From assembly GCF_004343195.1 (NCBI RefSeq), contig NZ_SMCR01000001.1:186001-250000 (forward strand): a stretch of DNA of 64,000 nucleotides, in the 5' to 3' direction. Below are positions 17,979 to 25,910 of the stretch, piece by piece (positions within the stretch are counted from its first letter, which is position 1; every line of letters starts with the position of its first letter). The position numbers and the translations under genes are program-made. The notes under the pieces were generated by a model. The model was not told the DNA's origin. It did not search any database and saw only the letters and a list, made by a program, of their open reading frames with translations. This DNA is from Biostraticola tofi (GTDB lineage: Bacteria > Pseudomonadota > Gammaproteobacteria > Enterobacterales > Enterobacteriaceae).

Positions 17979-18254
17979 TCAATTGGCCCGGCAGGCTCCG
18001 CTCTTCAAGGCGCCGAGTTCGCACTGGCGCCCATTGGAAAGCTGACACATACCGACACTGCTGCCGTCGAGCTGACGGGCCAGGGTGGTCGTTCCGCCCA
18101 CCAGACTGCAGCCGGGATCTGCGTTCATTGATTGGGCCAGAGACCGTGGCATATGGACCGAAGTAGCCTGCTGTTCGGGTTCTTCATCGGGCGTACTGCT
18201 GCAGGCAGACAGCGACAGGGCCGCAATGGCCATTAGCCAGGATGATAGCGTCAT
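17979..18254 (-). CDS. ydbJ: DUF333 lipoprotein YdbJ
   Basis: Lipoprotein of 91 residues. ATG at 18254 is chosen over an upstream TTG because GGAG lies 8 bases before it. The signal peptide ends in the lipobox LSAC (Cys18). The C-terminal half is a DUF333 domain with the pattern C-S-L-V-G-G ... G-M-C-Q-L-S-N-G-R-Q-C-E, as in E. coli YdbJ. Function is unknown. It lies between ldhA and nifJ as in E. coli and is divergent from nifJ. Confidence 0.82.
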   Translation of the reverse strand: MTLSSWLMAIAALSLSACSSTPDEEPEQQATSVHMPRSLAQSMNADPGCSLVGGTTTLARQLDGSSVGMCQLSNGRQCELGALKSGACRAN

Positions 18255-18429
18255 CAATGGGCTCCGCAAAAAATAGAGAGGTTAAGAGAATTCCGAAGCC
18301 GCCAGTGTAGCCCCAGAAGACGCCGGTCGTCGAGAACCCAACGATGCCATTTACACAAATTTATGCCCGTCTCGGCCGTTTCAGCATAAGTAATATCACA
18401 CAAAAGCAAAAATCCCCTGCAGTTGCTGC

Positions 18430-18438
18430 TGGTATACT
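18430..18438 (+). promoter_or_regulatory. Extended -10 promoter upstream of nifJ
   Basis: TGGTATACT (TG-n-TATACT) lies 65 bases before the nifJ start; no good -35 is visible, as is common with extended -10 promoters. Confidence 0.45.
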
Positions 18439-18503
18439 TCGGCCAAATTATGATGTCCCGATAGGTCAGGGGATGATCATTCGCAGCAGTGAAAAGGGTA
18501 AAT

Positions 18504-21500
18504 ATGATCACCACAGACGGTAATAACGCAGTCGCCTCGGTGGCCTACCGTATTAACGAAGTCATCGCCATCTATCCGATAACCCCCAGTTCAACCATGG
18601 CCGAGCAAGCCAGTTCCTGGGCCGAGTCCGGTAAACAGAATATTTGGGGCGACACCCCCCGGGTGATTGAAATGCAATCCGAAGGCGGCGCTATCGCCAC
18701 GGTACACGGTGCTTTACAGACCGGCGCCCTGTCGACCACCTTTACCTCGTCCCAGGGATTACTGTTGATGATCCCGACGCTTTACAAATTGGCTGGCCAA
18801 TTGACCCCGTTTGTGCTGCATGTGGCGGCTCGCACCGTAGCCACCCACGCCCTGTCGATTTTCGGCGACCATTCCGATGTGATGGCGATACGCCAGACCG
18901 GCTGTGCCATGTTGTGCGCCAGCAATGTCCAGGAAGCCCAGGATTTTGCCCTGATCTCAACGATTGCCAGCCTGAACAGCCGGCTACCGTTTGTCCATTT
19001 TTTCGATGGCTTCCGCACCTCTCATGAAATCAATAAAATAGCACCGATTGCAGATTCCACCTTGAAAAAACTGGTTCCCCAAGCCAGCATCGATGCTCAT
19101 CGCGCCCGAGCCCTGACGCCGGATAATCCGGTGATCCGCGGTACCTCGGCGAATCCGGATACCTACTTCCAGTCCCGCGAAGCGACCAATCCCTGGTATA
19201 ACGACACCTATCGCCATGTCCAGCAGGCCATGGATGACTTTGCCGCCCAGACCGGCCGTCAGTATCGTCCGTTTGAATATTATGGCCATCCCGAGGCCGA
19301 GCGGGTTATTGTCGTGATGGGATCGGCTGTCGGCACCTGTGAAGAAGTGATTGATACTCTGCTAGCCCGCGGTCAGAAAGTAGGCGTGGTCAAAGTGCGG
19401 CTTTTCCGCCCCTTTGCTGCCGAGCATTTGCTGGCGGTGATTCCCCAAAGCAGCAAAGCGATCGCCGTGCTGGACCGCACCAAAGAACCAGGTTCGCTGG
19501 CCGAGCCGCTCTATCTGGATGTGATGACCGCCCTGGCCGAAGCCTATAGCCATGGCACGCGCGATCATCTGCCGCGTACCATCGGCGGACGCTACGGCCT
19601 GTCATCCAAAGAGTTCGATCCGGCCTGCGTGCTGGCCATCTATAATGAGCTGGCGCTCGACAAACCGCGACCGCGCTTTACCGTCGGTATCTACGATGAT
19701 GTAACCCATCTGTCACTGCCGCGCCCCGAGGCCGATCTGCCGCACCGGGCGAAACTTGAAGCGCTGTTTTACGGCCTGGGCAGCGATGGTTCGGTATCGG
19801 CAACCAAAAACAATATCAAGATTATCGGCAACAGCACCCCGCTGTTTGCCCAGGGCTATTTTGTCTATGACTCGAAAAAGGCCGGCGGCCTGACGGTATC
19901 GCACCTGCGCGCCAGTGATCAGCCGATCAATTCAGCCTACCTTATCAGTCAGGCCGATTTCGTCGGCTGCCATCAGTCGCAGTTTATCGATAAATACCAG
20001 ATGGTGGAACGGCTGCGTCCGGGCGGCATCTTCTTGATGAATACCCCTTACAGCGCTGATGAAATCTGGTCCCGGCTACCGCAGGAAGTCCAGGCAGAAC
20101 TTAATCTGCGCCAGGCACGCTTCTATATTATCAATGCCGCGCAGATTGCTCGCGAATGCAAGCTGGGCGCACGCATTAATACCGTGATGCAGATGGCGTT
20201 CTTCCAGCTTACCGACATTCTGCCCGGCGACGGCGCGCTGGCCGCGCTGCAGTCGGCCATCAGCAGCAGCTACAGCAGCAAGGGACAGGAACTGGTTGAG
20301 CGTAACTGGCAAGCGCTGGCGGCGACCCGCGAAGCTCTGCATGCGGTCGAGCTGCAGCCTGTCAGCGCTGAAAGTCTGATGCGCCCACCGGTGGTATCAG
20401 ACGCCGCGCCGGACTTCGTGAAAACCGTTACTGCCGCGATGCTTGCCGGCCTCGGCGATGCCCTGCCGGTATCGGCGTTGCCGCCGGATGGCACCTGGCC
20501 GATGGGCACCACCCAGTGGGAAAAACGCAATATTGCTGAAGAAATCCCATTGTGGAAACCCGAACTCTGCACTCAGTGCAATCATTGCGTCGCCGCCTGC
20601 CCGCATTCGGCCATCCGTGCCAAGGTGGTTTCTCCCGCCGCCATGGAAGACGCGCCGACAACCCTTGCCTCGCTGGACGTCAAAGCCCGCGATATGCGTG
20701 GTCAAAAATATGTGCTGCAGGTTGCGCCAGAGGATTGCACCGGCTGCAATCTGTGTGTGGAAGTCTGTCCGGCCAAAGATCGCCAGCACCCGGAAATCAA
20801 AGCAATCAACATGGCCTCCAGGCTTGATCATGTTGAAGAAGAAAAAGTGCACTATGACTTCTTCCTGGAGTTACCCGAGATAGATACCACTACGCTTGAG
20901 CGTATCGATATCCGCACCTCGCAGTTGATTACGCCGCTGTTCGAGTATTCGGGCGCCTGCTCCGGCTGTGGCGAGACGCCCTATATCAAGCTGCTGACCC
21001 AGCTTTATGGCGATCGGCTGCTGATTGCCAATGCCACCGGTTGTTCGTCAATTTATGGCGGAAATTTGCCGACCACTCCTTACACCACCAATGCCGAAGG
21101 TCGCGGCCCGGCCTGGGCCAATTCACTGTTCGAGGATAACGCCGAGTTCGGTCTTGGCTTCCGGTTGACGATTGATCATCATCGCCAGCGTATCACCCGG
21201 CTCTTGCACCATTTTGCCCCGCAGTTGCCGGCAGACCTGGTAGCTGGCCTGCAGGCGGAAGCGGTACCGATTGAACAACGCCGGGCGCAAATCACCCAGT
21301 TGCGCAGTCTGCTGGCGGACAGTGAGGACAGCCAGGCAGCGCAGTTAGTGAAAGACGCCGATTATCTGGTGGATAAATCCATCTGGCTTATCGGTGGAGA
21401 CGGCTGGGCCTACGATATCGGCTTCGGTGGCCTGGATCACGTGTTGAGCCTCAGTGAAAACGTCAACATACTGGTGCTGGATACCCAATGCTATTCCAAC

Positions 21501-22025
21501 ACCGGCGGACAGCAGTCTAAAGCCACCCCGCTAGGTGCGGTGACCAAATTCGGCGATCAGGGCAAGCGCAAAGCACGCAAGGATTTGGGCGTCAGCATGA
21601 TGATGTACGGTCACGTGTATGTGGCGCAGATTTCACTGGGCGCCCAGCTTAACCAAACGGTGAAGGCCATCCAGGAAGCCGAGGCCTATCCGGGACCGTC
21701 GCTGATTATCGCCTACAGTCCCTGTGAGGAGCATGGCTATGACCTGGCGTTAAGCCATGATCAGATGCGTCAGCTGACGGCCACCGGCTTCTGGCCGCTG
21801 TATCGGTTCGACCCACGCCGCAGCGACGAAGGCAAACTCCCCCTGTCGCTGGACTCCCGTCCGCCGTCAAGTGAGCTCAGCACCACGCTGCTGAATGAGC
21901 AGCGCTTCCGTCGACTGAATTCACAGCAGCCGGAAGTGGCCAGCGCACTTTATCAGGCCGCGGAACAAGAACTGAAGGTCAAATACGACTTTCTGGCTAA
22001 AATGGCGGGTAAAACGGAATCCTGA
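18504..22025 (+). CDS. nifJ: Pyruvate:flavodoxin/ferredoxin oxidoreductase
   Basis: Homodimeric PFOR of 1173 residues from ATG 18504 (AAAAGGG 5 bases upstream); an upstream GTG is rejected. It has N-terminal thiamine-diphosphate pyrimidine and domain II regions, then two 4Fe-4S motifs: CTQCNHCVAACP from about residue 689 and CTGCNLCVEVCP from about 745. The third cluster region, GACSGCGE, and the TPP motif (GGDGWAYDIGFGG ... TQCYSNTGGQ) follow. It oxidises pyruvate and CoA to acetyl-CoA and CO2, reducing flavodoxin. In E. coli (YdbK) it matters under oxidative stress and anaerobiosis. Alignment with YdbK is close over the whole length. Confidence 0.96.
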   Translation: MITTDGNNAVASVAYRINEVIAIYPITPSSTMAEQASSWAESGKQNIWGDTPRVIEMQSEGGAIATVHGALQTGALSTTFTSSQGLLLMIPTLYKLAGQLTPFVLHVAARTVATHALSIFGDHSDVMAIRQTGCAMLCASNVQEAQDFALISTIASLNSRLPFVHFFDGFRTSHEINKIAPIADSTLKKLVPQASIDAHRARALTPDNPVIRGTSANPDTYFQSREATNPWYNDTYRHVQQAMDDFAAQTGRQYRPFEYYGHPEAERVIVVMGSAVGTCEEVIDTLLARGQKVGVVKVRLFRPFAAEHLLAVIPQSSKAIAVLDRTKEPGSLAEPLYLDVMTALAEAYSHGTRDHLPRTIGGRYGLSSKEFDPACVLAIYNELALDKPRPRFTVGIYDDVTHLSLPRPEADLPHRAKLEALFYGLGSDGSVSATKNNIKIIGNSTPLFAQGYFVYDSKKAGGLTVSHLRASDQPINSAYLISQADFVGCHQSQFIDKYQMVERLRPGGIFLMNTPYSADEIWSRLPQEVQAELNLRQARFYIINAAQIARECKLGARINTVMQMAFFQLTDILPGDGALAALQSAISSSYSSKGQELVERNWQALAATREALHAVELQPVSAESLMRPPVVSDAAPDFVKTVTAAMLAGLGDALPVSALPPDGTWPMGTTQWEKRNIAEEIPLWKPELCTQCNHCVAACPHSAIRAKVVSPAAMEDAPTTLASLDVKARDMRGQKYVLQVAPEDCTGCNLCVEVCPAKDRQHPEIKAINMASRLDHVEEEKVHYDFFLELPEIDTTTLERIDIRTSQLITPLFEYSGACSGCGETPYIKLLTQLYGDRLLIANATGCSSIYGGNLPTTPYTTNAEGRGPAWANSLFEDNAEFGLGFRLTIDHHRQRITRLLHHFAPQLPADLVAGLQAEAVPIEQRRAQITQLRSLLADSEDSQAAQLVKDADYLVDKSIWLIGGDGWAYDIGFGGLDHVLSLSENVNILVLDTQCYSNTGGQQSKATPLGAVTKFGDQGKRKARKDLGVSMMMYGHVYVAQISLGAQLNQTVKAIQEAEAYPGPSLIIAYSPCEEHGYDLALSHDQMRQLTATGFWPLYRFDPRRSDEGKLPLSLDSRPPSSELSTTLLNEQRFRRLNSQQPEVASALYQAAEQELKVKYDFLAKMAGKTES

Positions 22026-22151
22026 TAAGCCTCGCAGGCATGATAATTTATCGTCCCGGTCCTTGTGAATGGCCGTCACAGGCAGTATGAGTTACGGGCA
22101 CAGGCATTAGCAGTTACCGCCGCTGACAGTATGAATAGGTACTTGACTCTC

Positions 22152-22180
22152 CAGGCCATCGTTAATGATGGCCTGTTTTT
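22152..22180 (+). terminator. Terminator after nifJ
   Basis: CAGGCCATC / GATGGCCTG stem with loop GTTAAT, followed by five T. Confidence 0.88.
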
Positions 22181-22253
22181 GTTTGCCGATACTGTTCAGC
22201 ACGCAATCTAAAGGATACCCTATGGGCCTGTTGGTATACGTATCAGGTTAAAA

Positions 22254-22748
22254 ATGGATCAGGGTGATGTTAACTTTGCCGTCGAGAGCGCCCCGCAATC
22301 GACCTTTCTTTTGTCGTGGGTAGCCTATGTGCGGCCGACAGTGCTGTTTTTCGTACTGGTAATTATTGGCCTTATTGTTTCTCAATCAGCGAATAATGCG
22401 ATAATTATTCTGATTGGCTATGCGGTCATTTTCGCGGCTATTCTAAAGCTGATTTACGATGTGATGTGGCTTAAGCGCGTGCGTCTTTATTATAATCAGG
22501 ACGGCGTCTGGATTTACAGCGGCATTCTGCCCTGGAATAAAGGGGTCAGCGGCGTCAAATGGCGAGATATCGATGAAGCGACCTACTATACCGGCTTTAT
22601 CAGCTGGCTGACCAAATCGTACCGGATCCGCGTTGGGCACCGCTTTACCAAGTCCAGCGAGATGTTCTTGTCCCACGTCAAACGCGGCAATGTGGCGGTG
22701 GCGGCCATCAATGAAACGCTGATGCGCGAGTTTCGCGATGCTGAATAA
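22254..22748 (+). CDS. Small membrane protein with PH-like C-terminal domain
   Basis: A protein of 164 residues, not recognised as a named gene. Two adjacent membrane helices (about 29-46 and 48-68) form an N-terminal hairpin. A cytoplasmic part of about 90 residues follows, beginning with strands RVRLYYNQDGVWIYSG and then a Trp-rich WKDIDEA-like segment, resembling bacterial PH-type (YdbS/YdbT, bPH) domains. AGG lies about 8 bases before the ATG. It stands alone between the nifJ terminator and ttcA. E. coli has other genes and the Rac prophage in this interval. Function is not inferred. Confidence 0.6.
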   Translation: MDQGDVNFAVESAPQSTFLLSWVAYVRPTVLFFVLVIIGLIVSQSANNAIIILIGYAVIFAAILKLIYDVMWLKRVRLYYNQDGVWIYSGILPWNKGVSGVKWRDIDEATYYTGFISWLTKSYRIRVGHRFTKSSEMFLSHVKRGNVAVAAINETLMREFRDAE

Positions 22749-22898
22749 GGCGTCGATTAAGGGTGACGTTTTTCACCCAGTCAAATGAATCATCGTCAGT
22801 TGATGGCAATATGACGCAGTTTTCGTATCATAGGGTCCATAAAAACGCGTCGCTTTACCGTGCGGCGCGCGTAATATCAAGTTAAAGGCAAAACATCA

Positions 22899-23825
22899 GT
22901 GGCAGATCAAAAGCAGCAATACAATTTGAATAAACTCCAGAAGCGCCTGCGACGCAATGTCGGCCAGGCGATTGCCGACTTCAACATGATTGAAGAAGGC
23001 GACCGCATTATGGTCTGCCTGTCCGGTGGCAAAGACAGCTATACCATGCTTGAGATCCTGCGCAACCTGCAGCAGAGCGCACCGGTCAATTTTTCGCTGA
23101 TAGCCGTCAACCTTGACCAGAAACAGCCAGGTTTCCCGGGACATATTCTGCCCGAATACCTGGCGTCGCTGGGCGTGGAATATAGAATCGTCGAGGAAGA
23201 TACCTACAGCATCGTTAAAGATAAAATCCCTGAAGGCAAAACGACCTGTTCGCTCTGCTCACGACTGCGACGCGGTATCCTGTACCGCACCGCCACTGAA
23301 GTCGGCGCCACCCGTATCGCCCTTGGACATCACCGGGATGATATTCTGCAGACCCTGTTCCTGAATATGTTCTTTGGCGGCAAACTTAAAGGGATGCCGC
23401 CTAAGTTGATGAGCGACGATGGCAAACATATGGTCATCAGGCCGTTGGCTTATTGCCGTGAAAAAGATATTGAACGCTTTGCCATCGCGCGGGGCTATCC
23501 GATAATCCCTTGTAATCTGTGCGGCTCGCAGCCCAATCTGCAGCGCCAGGTCGTCGGCGATATGCTGCGCGACTGGGATAAACGTTATCCGGGCAGACTG
23601 GAAACCCTGTTCAGGGCAACACAAAATATCGTGCCCTCGCATCTTAATGATGGCCAGTTGTTCGATTTTGTTCATCTTCAAACCGGCAGCGAGGTGATTG
23701 ACGGCGGCGACCTGGCTTTTGATCGCGAAACCATACCCGCCGTTCCGGCCGGCTGGCTGGATGAACTGGCCGATGAGCAGCAGAAACTGCCCCCATACCG
23801 GCTTGACGTCGTCGAAGTAAAATAA
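22899..23825 (+). CDS. ttcA: tRNA-cytidine(32) 2-sulfurtransferase TtcA
   Basis: Iron-sulfur thiolation enzyme of 308 residues that makes 2-thiocytidine at tRNA position 32. The start is GTG at 22899, with AAAGG 10 bases upstream. The PP-loop ATP pyrophosphatase motif is VCLSGGKDS, and two cluster-ligand pairs are visible (CSLC and CNLC). It is very similar to E. coli TtcA through RLDVVEVK at the end. The stop codon lies inside a terminator stem. In E. coli ttcA is the integration site of the Rac prophage; no phage genes are seen here. Confidence 0.96.
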   Translation: MADQKQQYNLNKLQKRLRRNVGQAIADFNMIEEGDRIMVCLSGGKDSYTMLEILRNLQQSAPVNFSLIAVNLDQKQPGFPGHILPEYLASLGVEYRIVEEDTYSIVKDKIPEGKTTCSLCSRLRRGILYRTATEVGATRIALGHHRDDILQTLFLNMFFGGKLKGMPPKLMSDDGKHMVIRPLAYCREKDIERFAIARGYPIIPCNLCGSQPNLQRQVVGDMLRDWDKRYPGRLETLFRATQNIVPSHLNDGQLFDFVHLQTGSEVIDGGDLAFDRETIPAVPAGWLDELADEQQKLPPYRLDVVEVK

Positions 23826-23850
23826 TTGGCTGCGCCCGCAGCCAATTATT
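23821..23850. terminator. Bidirectional terminator between ttcA and the proline-rich gene
   Basis: AATAATTGGCTGC / GCAGCCAATTATT, a perfect 13-bp stem with loop GCCC and AT-rich flanks on both sides. It overlaps the ttcA stop codon (23823-23825) and serves two convergent genes. Confidence 0.8.
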
Positions 23851-23864
23851 GCGGTGAACCAGAC

Positions 23865-24092
23865 CTACAGTAAATCAGGCGGCGGATCGTTGATGGGATG
23901 TGGGTCCGGATTCCAGGGCGGCTCAAGAGGCGGATCCGGCAGCGGGCCGGGAATCGGCGGCGGATCGGTCGGAATAGGCTCCGGCGGAATCGGGTCCGAA
24001 GGTATGCTCATCCGCACAGGTTCCAACCCAGCCGCCGTGTCAGGTGCCTGCGTCTCAGATGGGTACTTTCCAGGTGTTAGCGTCGTCATCAT
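23865..24092 (-). CDS. Small proline-rich protein
   Basis: A protein of 75 residues, not recognised. The start ATG at 24092 (next codon also ATG) has AAAGGTGG 7 bases upstream. The first 30 residues are ordinary and polar. The last 46 contain 22 prolines in a loose (x-P-D/E/P) pattern, for example DPIPPEPIPTDPPPIPGP, with two PPP triplets. There is no signal peptide or membrane span. The chain should be extended and disordered, and its PPP runs should need EF-P for translation. It occupies the place of dbpA in E. coli, between ttcA and fnrS. The opposite strand is also open (Gly-rich), so coding on this strand is likely but not proven. Confidence 0.5.
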   Translation of the reverse strand: MMTTLTPGKYPSETQAPDTAAGLEPVRMSIPSDPIPPEPIPTDPPPIPGPLPDPPLEPPWNPDPHPINDPPPDLL

Positions 24093-24417
24093 ACTCTTGC
24101 CACCTTTCATTGTAAGTCGCGTTTCCGCCCGCGTCGCTGAACGGATGCCGGCGGGCATCGATGCTACGCGGCGTCGCCGCCACGCGTTGGTGCTGCACTC
24201 AGGTTTAAGGATAGTGGTCAAATGGCCATAGGACAAATTGATGCCTAATACCACGCGGGCTCTATGCGGTATAAGGCCCGCCGCCGGAGCGGGTGAAAAG
24301 CAACGAGGTTAAGTGTCTAAGGTCGAGAGCGTGATGAATCAGCGCGGGTGTGATCAGTATTTATCCTGGCCGGCGGGGCTGAGTGGCCATGACCGGCTGG
24401 CCGGATTGATTGCCGGC
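24093..24417. other. Intergenic gap without recognised gene
   Basis: This 325-base stretch between the proline-rich ORF and fnrS carries several GC-rich inverted segments (for example GCCCGC near 24127 and GCGGGC near 24153). I found no convincing ORF or RNA. It should hold the promoter of the proline-rich gene. No remnant of dbpA was recognised. Confidence 0.4.
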
Positions 24418-24542
24418 AAAAAAAAAGCCGGGGTATACACCCGGCGTTATCTGAATCAACTATGCTGCATAGCCATTCACAATATAAAGAAGTAAGACAA
24501 TATGGAGCGCAACGCCCATCGCTTGACGTTGCATTCACCTGC
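24418..24542 (-). ncRNA. fnrS: FnrS, FNR-activated Hfq-binding sRNA
   Basis: On the minus strand, the 5' part from 24542 (GCAGGTGAATGCAAC...) is identical to E. coli FnrS through roughly 55 bases. This includes GTCAAGCGATGGGCGTTGCG (24508-24527) and the CTCCATATTGTCTTACTTC block, i.e. the regions that pair with targets such as sodB and maeA. The middle diverges. The 3' end is a strong terminator (GCCGGG / CCCGGC, then nine T, 24418-24445). Its position next to zntB matches E. coli. It is induced anaerobically and represses oxidative-metabolism mRNAs. Confidence 0.92.
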
Positions 24543-24577
24543 GAGACTGATATTGCCCTAATTGATGCATTGATTAA

Positions 24578-24591
24578 TTGATATTGCTCAA
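24578..24591. promoter_or_regulatory. FNR site of fnrS
   Basis: TTGATATTGCTCAA matches the FNR consensus TTGATNNNNATCAA with one mismatch. Its centre is about 42 bases upstream of the fnrS 5' end, the class II activator position. Confidence 0.75.
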
Positions 24592-24643
24592 TTAAAGGGC
24601 TGTTTTTAACGATTTACACGACCGCCGTCATTTTGCAAACCGG

Positions 24644-25627
24644 TTATAACCACTTCCGTCTCTTCAGCCAGAGGGCTACCGCCGCCACCAGTACCCCCAG
24701 CAGCAGACAAAACAGACTGAAACCGAAGCGTGACCCCCCTCCCGGTATCCCTCCCAGGTTAACGCCAAACAGCCCGGTGAGGAACGTAGTCGGCAGAAAC
24801 ACCATGGCCATCAGCGACATGGTATAACTGCGACGGTTGATGGCTTCCGCCATTACCGAATTGATTTCATCAGCGATAACCGCGGTACGGGCTATGCCGC
24901 CATCGATATCATCCAGCCCCCGACCGAGGCGATCGGAGATATCCTGCATGCGGCGGCGATCTTCGTCATTCATCCACGGCAGATGTTCGCTGGCCAGCCG
25001 GGAAAACACATCCCGCTGCGGCGTCATGTAACGGCGCAGCACAATAAGCTGTTTACGCAGGTGGGATAATTCACCGCGTGGCGGGATTTGCTGATCCAGC
25101 AGGGCATTCTCCAGGGCGATAATTTTATCGTGCATGTCTTCGATAAATTCACTGGCATGATCGGTCAACATATCGCTCATGCCCACCAGCCAGCTGCCGC
25201 TGTTAAGGGGTCCCTGGTTTTTGGTCAGATCATCCAGCACTTCATCAACCGCCTGTATCGGTTGCCGACGGGTCGTCACAATCAGTTTTTCGGTGATGTA
25301 GATGCGCAGGACTATTAATTCCTCAGGATGCTCCTCGGTATTGAAGTTGATACTGCGCAGAATAATAAGCGCCCCTTCAGCCAGGCGGGTCACCCTGGGG
25401 CGAGTACTGCTGCCTGCCAGGGCCTCTCTGACCGGCTCAGGAATCAGCGGCGAGGTATTGAGCCATTCGCTGCTGGCTTGGTGGTCGACATCCAGATGGA
25501 GCCAGCAGGGCCGCTGACTGTGAGTGATATCGCTGTCCGCTATCGGCGCAATGCCGCCTTTACCGTCCAGTTGGCCTGAGTAGATAACCCCATGGATAGT
25601 TAACGCCTGGTGATTGAACGAGTCCAA
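24644..25627 (-). CDS. zntB: Zinc transporter ZntB
   Basis: CorA-family zinc transporter. The TTG at 25627 is taken as start: AAGGG lies 8 bases before it and the product is then 327 residues, exactly the E. coli length; the ATG 15 codons upstream has no such support. The large N-terminal cytoplasmic domain contains RPCWLHLD and [13 protein letters not shown]. Two C-terminal membrane helices flank the GVN signature ([15 protein letters not shown]), and the chain ends RRKWL. ZntB works as a pentamer in the inner membrane and is reported to import zinc with protons. Its transcript runs toward fnrS. Confidence 0.93.
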   Translation of the reverse strand: MDSFNHQALTIHGVIYSGQLDGKGGIAPIADSDITHSQRPCWLHLDVDHQASSEWLNTSPLIPEPVREALAGSSTRPRVTRLAEGALIILRSINFNTEEHPEELIVLRIYITEKLIVTTRRQPIQAVDEVLDDLTKNQGPLNSGSWLVGMSDMLTDHASEFIEDMHDKIIALENALLDQQIPPRGELSHLRKQLIVLRRYMTPQRDVFSRLASEHLPWMNDEDRRRMQDISDRLGRGLDDIDGGIARTAVIADEINSVMAEAINRRSYTMSLMAMVFLPTTFLTGLFGVNLGGIPGGGSRFGFSLFCLLLGVLVAAVALWLKRRKWL

Positions 25628-25744
25628 CGTCGCTGCCCTTCTGCCGATACAAAGCTGTAGTGTAGACTGCAATAATACAGAATACCTTTAAAATTAACCC
25701 GGTCCGGCAAGCCGGGTAGTGGTCGGGTGTGAAAATAATGCACC

Positions 25745-25778
25745 CAAAAAAACCCCGCCGGGTGTTCAGCGGGTTTTT
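25745..25778 (-). terminator. Terminator after mppA
   Basis: Reading leftward, CCCGC...GCGGG with a T run (the A run at 25745-25752) ends the mppA transcript. T residues also follow on the plus strand, so it may work both ways. Confidence 0.75.
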
Positions 25779-25833
25779 ACATTATTGATAAAACAGCGTG
25801 TAGGGCAAGCAGGGCATTTATTTCTGAGAAACC

Positions 25834-25910
25834 GCAATGCTTAATGCTTAATGCTCAATGCTCAATGCTCAATGCTCAATGCTCAATGCTCAATGCTTAA
25901 TGCTTAATGC
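25834..25910. repeat. 7-bp tandem repeat (TYAATGC) at the end of mppA
   Basis: Ten exact TTAATGC or TCAATGC units follow one degenerate unit (GCAATGC, 25834-25840), in the order TT,TT,TC x6,TT,TT. The mppA stop (25904-25906) and its last His codon lie in the final units. Because 7 is not a multiple of 3, and each minus-strand unit contains TAA or TGA, every frame is closed quickly. Changes in copy number upstream of the last unit would alter only the 3' untranslated region. Confidence 0.9.

Noticed and set aside
22766-22779. matS (MatP) site from GTGAC ... TTCAC
   Set aside because: The spacing and second half do not fit GTGACRNYGTCAC; no true matS was found by eye in the window.
23854-24231. 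Gly-rich plus-strand ORF of 125 residues after ttcA
   Set aside because: It is the antisense frame of the proline-rich ORF (Gly codons mirror Pro codons), has no good ribosome site and runs through the ttcA terminator region.
24418-24445. Plain zntB terminator
   Set aside because: The hairpin is the 3' end of fnrS, as shown by the FnrS sequence directly upstream and its FNR-controlled promoter; zntB read-through may use it secondarily.
25834-25910. CRISPR array
   Set aside because: Repeat units are 7 bp with no spacers and no cas genes nearby; it is a simple tandem repeat.
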